Shown here one piece after another: positions 7,725 through 13,417 of a stretch of 21,088 nucleotides of DNA. The stretch comes from a virus: the IMG/VR virus record IMGVR_UViG_3300047163_000029, positions 1 through 21,088 of that record; one strand, 5' to 3'. A model generated the notes under the pieces. That model was not told where the DNA came from. It saw only the letters and a list, made by a program, of their open reading frames with translations, and searched no databases. The position numbers and the translations under genes are program-made. Numbering within the stretch: position 1 is the stretch's first letter; every line of letters starts with the position of its first letter.

Positions 7725-7810
7725 GCCGCGTACCAAACCGCCGCGAGATAAACCGCCGCGAACGCAATGGCGATGCCCGCCAATATCCACAGGGTGTCGG
7801 TCCACTTCAT
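7721..7810 (-). CDS. 29-aa single-pass membrane microprotein (first of two)
   Basis: A 90-base gene with ATGA overlaps at both ends: its ATG (7810-7808) overlaps the stop of the 61-aa gene, and its TGA (7723-7721) overlaps the start of the DUF6527-like gene. The product begins MKWTDTLWILAGIAIAFAAV and continues as one hydrophobic helix to its C-terminus, so a single inner-membrane pass is predicted with a very short N-terminal cytoplasmic or periplasmic arm. It equals the later membrane microprotein in length but shares no obvious sequence. The coupled overlaps argue strongly for translation. Function unknown. Confidence 0.65.
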   Translation of the reverse strand: MKWTDTLWILAGIAIAFAAVYLAAVWYAA

Positions 7811-7992
7811 TGCTTGGTCATCCCCTCGCCAGCTTGCGCACCGACCTGCCTTGCCAGCTCGGTGAACACCTTGGCGAATTCGAGCGCCGCTTCGGGCGGC
7901 AGGAACCACTGACTCAGTGGTTGACCGAACACCACGACCACCTCATCCTTGTGCACGAAACACTGCACGGCGAGCTTCTGTATGTCAGTCAC
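7807..7992 (-). CDS. Small hypothetical protein, 61 aa
   Basis: The frame opens upstream at 8040, but the GTG at 7992 overlaps the stop of the gpF-like gene (GTGA) and is the likely start. The product begins MTDIQKLAVQCFVHKDEVVV and includes GQPLSQWFLPPEAALEFAKVF, giving a predicted strand-strand-helix layout. It looks like a small soluble protein of the kind encoded between head genes in many phages. No family or function is recognised. Confidence 0.65.
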   Translation of the reverse strand: MTDIQKLAVQCFVHKDEVVVVFGQPLSQWFLPPEAALEFAKVFTELARQVGAQAGEGMTKQ

Positions 7993-8834
7993 GCGGCCAC
8001 CTTGGTGAAGTTCAGCACGGGCCGCGCACGACAGCGGCACCCAATCAAATCCCCCGGCTTGCCGCGCACCTCGGGCTGATTACCTTCGGCACGTTGAATG
8101 ATCGGAGGCTTGTCGTACCGGAACACGCGGCCGTTAAGGTGCCTATGGTGAAGCTCGCGCGGGTAGCGCTCGCCACCCACAGCCACCCAGACATACTCCT
8201 CAACGCCGAGTGCCTGTAGTCGCGTTGCACTGACGCTCTCCGAAACCTTGCGCACCTGATCCAATGCGGTGAGCTGTGCACGCCGCACGTCGCCGTGGTA
8301 GCGCTTGGTCAGGTACGGCACGAGCTTGTTGAGCCCGGAGCCCGTCGTGATGGCGTTCATCACCTGCGCCTGCACCTCACCGAGATACTTCGCCGGGATG
8401 CGCGTGATCATGCCCACGCTCGCCTGTGCCGCAGCCTCGACCACCGCGCGCATGCGAGGGGTCTGCATTGTCGATTCAATCTGCTGTAGCTCAGCCACAT
8501 CTTTCAGCCCGTTGACGAGCTGCGCCGTGGAGGACGCCGTGACGTCGGTCACCAGGCGCTTCGACCACATGCGGGCAAGGTTCTCAAAGCGCAGGCGCCA
8601 CCGGGCCTGCAACGCCTCAAGTCGTGCGTGGGCGTCAGACGGTAGCTCATCCATCGAGCCGCTCAACTCGGGGTCAGCCCCAAGCTCTCGCACCAGCGCC
8701 CGCGTCTCGATGGTCATCGCGCGTAGCTCGCGGGCAATCGCGTTCGCCATCGCATACCCCACCTCCATGGGCGGGAGCAACGGCGCAAGGACGCGCTCAC
8801 CGAGACGCGGGCGCTGCAACGGTCGGCGGTTCAT
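7989..8834 (-). CDS. Phage head morphogenesis protein, Mu gpF-like
   Basis: This 281-aa protein belongs to the Mu gpF / SPP1 gp7-like head morphogenesis family, minor head proteins associated with portal and capsid assembly. The family signature lies at the C-terminus: RELHHRHLNGRVFRYDKPP (residues 226-244) followed by KPGDLIGCRCRARP (259-272). The central LTALDQVRKVSESVSATRL (residues 188-206) matches the helix preceding it in this family. The N-terminal two-thirds is helical. Its ATG overlaps the portal stop (ATGA), the classic portal-gpF arrangement, and its stop overlaps the next gene's GTG. Length is ordinary for the family. Confidence 0.9.
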   Translation of the reverse strand: MNRRPLQRPRLGERVLAPLLPPMEVGYAMANAIARELRAMTIETRALVRELGADPELSGSMDELPSDAHARLEALQARWRLRFENLARMWSKRLVTDVTASSTAQLVNGLKDVAELQQIESTMQTPRMRAVVEAAAQASVGMITRIPAKYLGEVQAQVMNAITTGSGLNKLVPYLTKRYHGDVRRAQLTALDQVRKVSESVSATRLQALGVEEYVWVAVGGERYPRELHHRHLNGRVFRYDKPPIIQRAEGNQPEVRGKPGDLIGCRCRARPVLNFTKVAA

Positions 8835-10489
8835 TTCTCCGCCTTTCCGCCTTTCTTGGTCTCATCCTTCTCCAGCTTCACGGCGGCCTTCACCGCGCGG
8901 CTGCCTTCTCCGGCGGCGCCGGATGCCGCTTCGGTGTCCGTGTCCTCGGGCAGCTCCTCGGTTTCGAGATCGACGCCGATGGCGTGGTAGCCAGACTCCT
9001 TGTCAGACGCAACACGGGCTCGCGCATCCTTCGGAGACAGCGCACCCACGGCAACGAGCGCCGCGTCGGTTTGCGCCTTGGTCAGATTCATCTGAGCCTG
9101 CTCGACGTGGGTCAGCGCGTCAAGGTTGTTCCACGTGACTGTAATCTCCACGTTCTCAAGCTCCGGGAACTTCGGCAGTACAATCGAGCGCAGCACCAGC
9201 TCGTGGTGCCGTTCGAGCAACGGGGTGAAGTCCCGCTCCTGCATTGACTCCAGCATCTCGTGGTAGCTGGCTTCCTCATAGTCGCCCGTCGCCGCAAAGC
9301 CGGTAGGCGACGTGCCCATGAGCTTCGCGATGGGCATGCCAGCCGTCGCGGCCACGAGCCCGTACTGCGTCATGACCAGCCCGTCAAATTCACCGAGGGG
9401 CGTGTCGAACTGCTGGAACTGCTCGGTCTCCTTATCCCCGATCTTGATGCCGAAGTTGTCGCGGTTCGCGATCCAGTTCGCAATTACGTACTCAGCCTTC
9501 TTCGTATCGGCCATGACCTTCGCCATGTCCGTCATCCAAACCGTTGTGCGCTTGGAGAGCACCAGGGCCGGGGCCTCGTTGGCCGTGCGCTCGGCGCAGT
9601 ACACGCGCTCCATGATCATCTGCGGCAGCGGGACACCACCGAACAGATACAGCGGCTTCATCACGTCCGGCGGGTCGAAATACTTGAAGATCACGAGGTG
9701 CGAACGGTGCACGCGACGCGCGCCAATCTGCCACCACGTCGGCTCGTAGAAGTGCCGCGACGACGGCACTGCTGCACTGGTGAGGTCCAGCATCGGCGCA
9801 CACCAGTAAGGGTCGATCTGTGAGATACCCTTGTACGTGCCGGGCTTCACACCGTCTATGTTGAACGGCTTCTCGTAATAGTTCGGATCGTCACTCTCAA
9901 CCTCGAACAGTGCAATACGCACACCGAAGATGCGGCCCTTGATGCCAAAGTCGCGGAGCTGCCCCTTGATACCGAATTTGCGGTCGGCGGTCTTGAACAG
10001 CTTGAGCGCGTCCTCGTCAATGTCCTCGCCGTTTGCCAAGATGATCTCGTACCCGTTGCGCACGGCGTCATCGACAGGGACGGCACATGCCTTGTAGATC
10101 AGCCAGTGCTGCGCGACGAACGCTGCGTTCTGATACCCAATGAAGCCCTGCTGCATGAACCACGGCAGGAGCTGCAAATGCGCACCGGCCTGCACGGTCA
10201 GGGCCTTGAACGCGGGCAGCACCCCGTTGCTATCGTCCATGGCGGACATCGACTTGACCTGGGGCGCCTGGTCCATCGCCCCAACCGCAGCGGGCATCAC
10301 CACCATGATCTTTTCAGACGCGTCCTTCACGGACCGCATGAACGTGTCAACCTGTGCCTGCGTCACCATGCGCTGCGAGTCGAGGAGGCCCTGCAACGGG
10401 TTTGCATACTTGTCCGCGCGGCTCACCACCGGCGCCGGCGCGTCGACGGGCGCGGGCTTGCGAAACAGTTTCTTGAGGCGGGTGAGCAT
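8831..10489 (-). CDS. Portal protein (DUF1073 / HI1409-like family)
   Basis: 552 aa from the ATG at 10489, which lies two bases past the terminase stop; the frame is open further upstream, but that part overlaps terminase. The portal is the dodecameric ring through which DNA enters the head. Supporting stretches of the DUF1073 portal family are LIYKACAVPVDDAVRNGYEI, DRKFGIKGQLRDFGIKGRIFG, SRHFYEPTWW, RRVHRSHLVIFKYFDPP, and GMPIAKLMGTSPTGFAATGDYEE, which resembles the family's hallmark near the tail. The C-terminal ~60 residues are acidic then Lys-rich. Some databases label this family anti-CBASS Acb1, but no HxT/HxS phosphodiesterase pair is visible, so portal is preferred. Its neighbours TerL and gpF fit. 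Confidence 0.9.
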   Translation of the reverse strand: MLTRLKKLFRKPAPVDAPAPVVSRADKYANPLQGLLDSQRMVTQAQVDTFMRSVKDASEKIMVVMPAAVGAMDQAPQVKSMSAMDDSNGVLPAFKALTVQAGAHLQLLPWFMQQGFIGYQNAAFVAQHWLIYKACAVPVDDAVRNGYEIILANGEDIDEDALKLFKTADRKFGIKGQLRDFGIKGRIFGVRIALFEVESDDPNYYEKPFNIDGVKPGTYKGISQIDPYWCAPMLDLTSAAVPSSRHFYEPTWWQIGARRVHRSHLVIFKYFDPPDVMKPLYLFGGVPLPQMIMERVYCAERTANEAPALVLSKRTTVWMTDMAKVMADTKKAEYVIANWIANRDNFGIKIGDKETEQFQQFDTPLGEFDGLVMTQYGLVAATAGMPIAKLMGTSPTGFAATGDYEEASYHEMLESMQERDFTPLLERHHELVLRSIVLPKFPELENVEITVTWNNLDALTHVEQAQMNLTKAQTDAALVAVGALSPKDARARVASDKESGYHAIGVDLETEELPEDTDTEAASGAAGEGSRAVKAAVKLEKDETKKGGKAEK

Positions 10490-10491
10490 GA

Positions 10492-11733
10492 TCAACCGAA
10501 TGAGCTGCGACGGCGCTTGATCAACGGGTCCACCGCGTAGCGCAGCGCGTCGATACAATGGTTGTCCGCGTCGCGCACGTCGGCCAACACGTCGCCGCTG
10601 TTCCTATCCGTCTTGTACGAGTACAACCGCATCTCCCGTTGGGTGTGGGGACAGTTTGGATGGACCACGATCTTGTCGTAGCTGCGCAGGTGCGCGATGC
10701 CATCCTCTACCGAGCCCTTCCACTTATCGACGGCAGTGATGCGAGGAAAACCATGCTGTTTGACGTCGGAGATAGTTTCGGGCCGAGCATTGTCAGCCCG
10801 AATAATGTGAGCCTCAGAACCGTTGATACGCTGGAACAGCGCAGGTAGCTTATCGTTGTCGCAATGAACAGCATACGCTTCGGCCTCCACGTACAGCACG
10901 CGGTCATGCACCCACGCCTTGATGAGCACCGTGGGGTCGACCGAGAAGCCCCAATCGGCGCCGAAGTACGGCCCACCCCACTTCTCCTTGTCCGGCACGA
11001 ACGACGCGCTGACCCACTTACCGCGAAAGATCGTGGCCTCGGTGTGGGACCGGCACTCGCCCTCCCATACATGATCGTACTCGGCACGCGCCGCCGCGCG
11101 GGCAATGTCGTCGGTCGCGATCTCAACCAGCCGTAGCGCGTCGAGTCGGTCGTTGTTCAGGACTTCCGGGAAGAACGGGTTGTCGTACCAGTTGACCTTG
11201 ACGACCAGGGCACGCTCAGGCGGTGGCGGTGTCACGACGAACCGCTGATACGTGTCGTCCTCGATGTCGTCCGGGTTGAAGCTCACCCAGATCTCCGAGT
11301 GCGTCTCGCGGATCGACGGGATCAGGAACTTCCACGACTCTTTACTGGCCGACTGCGCTTCCTCGACCCAGCAGATGTCGATCCCCTTGATCGACTTGAT
11401 CTCGCGAATGTTGAGCCGCAGGCCCCTGAAGATAAATTCGGAGCCGGTGACCGACACAATGGAGTTGGCCGAGACCCGGAAGTACTCCGAGTACCCCATC
11501 TGCTCAATGGCGTCGACCAGCACCCTGAACACCGAGTCGGCGATCGAGTTCTGAAACTCTCGTGTGCACAGCACACGAATGCGCGAGCGTGCGGCGAGGT
11601 AGATCAGGACGCGAGCGAATGACTCCGTCTTACCAGCACCACGACCGCCGTAAAAAACCTTGAAGCGTTTAGGCTGGAACAGCGACCGAAAGGCTTTCGG
11701 AATCGTCAGCTTGCTCGGCGCTGGCGCCGGCAC
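10492..11733 (-). CDS. terL: Terminase large subunit (DNA-packaging ATPase/nuclease)
   Basis: Packages DNA into proheads by ATP hydrolysis and cuts concatemers. From the GTG at 11733 the protein is 413 aa. It has Walker A GGRGAGKT (residues 29-36), Walker B IDICWVEE (118-125), and an RNase H-like nuclease domain with Asp in GADWGFSVD (D260), IRADNARPE (D314) and DADNHCIDALRYA (388-400). This is the PBSX/Terminase_3 type. Start choice: the frame runs upstream to a GTG at 11802 and an ATG at 11787, but terminases of this type begin shortly before the PKAFRSLFQPKRFKVFYGG segment, and a GGAG site precedes 11733. This leaves a 65-bp overlap with the small subunit gene. The KESWKFL codons (11323-11343) recur exactly near 12.87 kb. 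Confidence 0.95.
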   Translation of the reverse strand: MPAPAPSKLTIPKAFRSLFQPKRFKVFYGGRGAGKTESFARVLIYLAARSRIRVLCTREFQNSIADSVFRVLVDAIEQMGYSEYFRVSANSIVSVTGSEFIFRGLRLNIREIKSIKGIDICWVEEAQSASKESWKFLIPSIRETHSEIWVSFNPDDIEDDTYQRFVVTPPPPERALVVKVNWYDNPFFPEVLNNDRLDALRLVEIATDDIARAAARAEYDHVWEGECRSHTEATIFRGKWVSASFVPDKEKWGGPYFGADWGFSVDPTVLIKAWVHDRVLYVEAEAYAVHCDNDKLPALFQRINGSEAHIIRADNARPETISDVKQHGFPRITAVDKWKGSVEDGIAHLRSYDKIVVHPNCPHTQREMRLYSYKTDRNSGDVLADVRDADNHCIDALRYAVDPLIKRRRSSFG

Positions 11734-12295
11734 CCGCTGGTGGCTCCGATTGATCTTCCTGGTGCTCGATGATGCGGCCGCTAACATCAGTCTTGATTCC
11801 ACCAGGCTCTACGAACACGAGCGTCTGGTATACATCACCCAGGGTCGGAGGCGGTAATGGGTTGCCGTTGAAGTCACCCAGGCCGCGGTTGTCGGTCGAT
11901 GCACCCAACGCGAGACGCGCCATGCGCTGCGCCTTCTCAACTATTGTCATCACCATCGTCAGACGCTCTAGATCGAACGGGTCCTGCGAGTCAGTGGGGA
12001 TCTGCTGTAGTTGAGCTACAGCCTTCGCACGAACAACAGTCGCAACCTTGAGATCGGTTGCATTCCAATCCTTGAGCTGCTTGATCGCATCTTCAGTGAC
12101 AGCCTGCGTCGCCTCGGCAGTCAGCTTTTGTTGGTGCTCGATTCGCGCCCGCCCCCACCCACCAGCACAGCCACGCGTGCGCAACGCGCCGTAGCTCAGG
12201 CCGTATTTCTTGGCGAGGTTCTTGTACCCAATGGTGGTAGTGACGTACTCAAGGCGAATGACGTTGAAGTCAACCTTGGCCGGTGCCTTGGTCAT
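11669..12295 (-). CDS. terS: Terminase small subunit-like protein
   Basis: 208 aa from the ATG at 12295. The N-terminal ~55 residues contain a helix-turn-helix of the small-terminase type (TTIGYKNLAKKYGLSYGALR, then CAGGWGRARIEHQ), which recognises packaging sites. The middle is helical (KAVAQLQQIP, RLTMVMTIVEKAQRMARLAL), fitting an oligomerisation region, and the C-terminus is acidic and Pro/Ala/Gly-rich. It lies immediately upstream of and overlaps the large subunit gene, the standard arrangement. A consensus -35 box sits upstream in the 12296-12384 gap. The exact small-terminase family is not certain. Confidence 0.8.
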   Translation of the reverse strand: MTKAPAKVDFNVIRLEYVTTTIGYKNLAKKYGLSYGALRTRGCAGGWGRARIEHQQKLTAEATQAVTEDAIKQLKDWNATDLKVATVVRAKAVAQLQQIPTDSQDPFDLERLTMVMTIVEKAQRMARLALGASTDNRGLGDFNGNPLPPPTLGDVYQTLVFVEPGGIKTDVSGRIIEHQEDQSEPPAGAGASAEQADDSESLSVAVPA

Positions 12296-12329
12296 GGCGG
12301 CACCTGTCCTACTCTAGTGATTGGCCGTG

Positions 12330-12359
12330 AGGGTAGGGCTTTTTGTGAGCCCCTGTCAA
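12330..12359 (-). promoter_or_regulatory. Candidate late promoter upstream of terminase
   Basis: On the minus strand a perfect -35 TTGACA (12359-12354) is followed after 18 bases by TACCCT (12335-12330), which keeps the three most conserved -10 positions. The predicted transcript would begin about 28 bases before the TerS ATG. A 5-bp inverted repeat (GGGCT/AGCCC, 12333-12351) overlaps the spacer. The poor -10 suggests it is weak or needs an activator. Confidence 0.35.
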
Positions 12360-12384
12360 CACGTAACTCACTGAAGGGCCGCGG

Positions 12385-12840
12385 TTAATCGTTCTCTAGG
12401 GGCCGACTCAGCCGGCCGGCAAGGTAGTAGTACGCACAATCCAGGCGTGTCCCGTGCTCCTGCCACGTGATGCCGAGCAGTTTGATTTGCTTGCTAACCG
12501 ACTCATAAGACAGCAGTTTTGCGTACAGCACCTCTTTCGGACCGATGGGCATTTCCTGCATGGCCCGCCAGATCAGCAGCCCGTCGCCGAAGTACACCTC
12601 GGAGAAGTGCTGCTTGAACGTCCCGCCCTGCCCGGCGCCCTCGCCTTCGGCCCTGATCTTGCCCAGGATGGTCGACGCGGGCCACCCGTCAAAGTGCCGC
12701 ATGCCATCGGCAAACTGCTGATAGCCACGCATGGCGCGTAGGTACTGCACCTTCCAAACGGCCAGCATGGGGTTGAGCCAGTCACGTGGATGTCCGTGCA
12801 CCATGTGGCTCATCGACTCACGTTCAGCTACGGCGTTCAT
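12385..12840 (-). CDS. Possible Q-like late antiterminator / sigma-region-4-like protein
   Basis: 151 aa, starting at an ATG seven bases after AAGGT. The C-terminal half reads like a sigma-region-4-type helix-turn-helix: EMPIGPKEVLYAKLLSYES followed by VSKQIKLLGITWQEHGTRL and a last helix AYYYLAGRL. That pattern (conserved residues before a Y..KLLS helix, then a recognition helix) is shared by phage Q-type antiterminators of the DUF1133/RinA-like kind. The N-terminal half (PMLAVWKVQYLRAMRGYQQF) also fits. It has its own promoter and stands just ahead of the terminase genes, where late-gene activators lie. Family assignment is by pattern and position only; it could also be an unrelated phage regulator. 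Confidence 0.45.
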   Translation of the reverse strand: MNAVAERESMSHMVHGHPRDWLNPMLAVWKVQYLRAMRGYQQFADGMRHFDGWPASTILGKIRAEGEGAGQGGTFKQHFSEVYFGDGLLIWRAMQEMPIGPKEVLYAKLLSYESVSKQIKLLGITWQEHGTRLDCAYYYLAGRLSRPLEND

Positions 12841-12858
12841 TCAACTTACCTTATGGTT

Positions 12859-12867
12859 ATTATACCA
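12859..12867 (-). promoter_or_regulatory. Extended -10 promoter for the Q-like gene
   Basis: On the minus strand TGGTATAAT (12867-12859) combines a perfect TATAAT with the TGn extension, which can compensate for the absent -35. Transcription would start near 12852, giving a leader of about 12 bases that holds the AAGGT ribosome site (12852-12848) before the ATG at 12840. The sequence just upstream is the 21-bp segment shared with terL. Confidence 0.6.
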
Positions 12868-12886
12868 GGAACTTCCACGACTCTTT
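12866..12886. repeat. 21-bp exact copy of a terL coding segment
   Basis: Positions 12866-12886 are identical, in the same orientation, to 11323-11343 inside terL. In both places the minus strand can be read in the same codon phase as KESWKFL. At this site the frame runs from a TAA near 12946 to a TAA at 12860-12858 and reads SWRELEASRCLAHAFQAVYY before the shared heptapeptide, with no usable start codon. Confidence 0.8.
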
Positions 12887-13028
12887 GTAGTAGACCGCCT
12901 GGAAGGCATGGGCGAGGCACCGGGACGCCTCTAGCTCGCGCCAACTAGCTTACCAACCAGCCTGTTACCGTGTAACTGATGTAACCGTGTTTCCGTATAA
13001 CGAAAACGGATTCAGGCACCCCCCGGCA

Positions 13029-13060
13029 CCCCCCCCCCTACCCCTATACCCCCTATACCC
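13029..13060 (-). other. Potential G-quadruplex motif
   Basis: The plus strand has C-runs of 10 (13029-13038), 4 (13041-13044), 5 (13049-13053) and 3 (13058-13060), separated by TA or TATA. The minus strand therefore fits the G3+N1-7 four-tract rule with very short loops. It lies between the two GTTAC clusters and next to the AT tract. Confidence 0.65.
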
Positions 13061-13072
13061 TGTATCCATAGG

Positions 13073-13089
13073 ATATATATATATATATA
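13073..13089. repeat. Alternating AT tract (17 nt), possible DNA-unwinding element
   Basis: Seventeen bases of strictly alternating A and T in otherwise GC-rich phage DNA. It directly abuts the GTTAC-N5-GTAAC palindrome (13090-13104). Such a tract melts easily and could serve as the opening site of a replication origin; that is inference from composition and context. Confidence 0.55.
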
Positions 13090-13171
13090 GTTACATATAG
13101 TAACATTAGGTATATCAGGGACTTGCGACGGTTACTCACTTCGATACACGGCGGTTACGCGGTTACAATCA

Positions 13172-13297
13172 ATGCAAGATCGGAATGTGCTGGCCTATCT
13201 GTATAACATCCGGTGCAACAGTCGAGATTGCCGCGTCGCAGCACGTCTTGATGCGTTGCAGAATGAGGCCTATTTCCGTGTTGCAGTGCGATTGTGA
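13172..13297 (+). CDS. Possible small ORF, 41 aa, in the noncoding region
   Basis: An ATG frame on the plus strand encodes 41 residues beginning MQDRNVLAYLYNIRCNSRDC and ending AYFRVAVRL. The composition (paired Cys, many Arg, regular hydrophobics) looks more protein-like than most chance frames, but no ribosome-binding site precedes it and it would be the only plus-strand gene between divergent blocks. It begins six bases after the last GTTAC copy. It may be a regulatory peptide or simply chance. Confidence 0.2.
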   Translation: MQDRNVLAYLYNIRCNSRDCRVAARLDALQNEAYFRVAVRL

Positions 13298-13338
13298 CGC
13301 ATGGCAACATTTTAATATTTTGGACGGAAATGACTGCC

Positions 13339-13371
13339 GGATCCGTCTCGGATCCGTCTCGGATCCGTCGC
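13339..13371. repeat. 11-bp direct repeat, 3 copies
   Basis: Three contiguous copies of ggatccgtctc (13339-13349, 13350-13360, 13361-13371; the last has one mismatch). They lie just downstream of the primase-helicase stop and are followed by two gctggctccg copies (13380-13389 and 13391-13400). Not coding on either strand as far as can be seen. They could be protein-binding sites or slippage products. Confidence 0.75.
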
Positions 13372-13417
13372 GGCTCAGTGCTGGCTCCGCGCTGGCTCCG
13401 TGGTTACACCGTCGCTG

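Larger units (their letters stand above)
12964..13166. repeat. Cluster of eight GTTAC/GTAAC half-sites (iteron/operator-like)
   Basis: GTTAC occurs at 12964, 13090, 13131, 13154 and 13162, and its complement GTAAC at 12972, 12981 and 13100. Two pairs form inverted repeats: GTTAC-N3-GTAAC at 12964-12976 and GTTAC-N5-GTAAC at 13090-13104. The last three direct copies carry a CGGTTAC context. Fewer than one would be expected by chance in this length. They flank an AT tract and a C-rich tract, as in iteron-type origins or multi-site operators. Region 12841-13417 otherwise holds no convincing large gene. Confidence 0.6.

Noticed and set aside
8831-10489. Anti-CBASS Acb1-like nuclease identity for the portal gene
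   Set aside because: Some database names suggest it, but no paired HxT/HxS motif is visible, and length, position and portal-type stretches all fit a DUF1073 portal.
13159-13314. Minus-strand 51-codon frame (starting MLPCVTIALQ) downstream of the primase-helicase
   Set aside because: No ribosome-binding site, Cys/His-rich chance-like composition, and it overlaps the more protein-like plus-strand frame and the last GTTAC copy.
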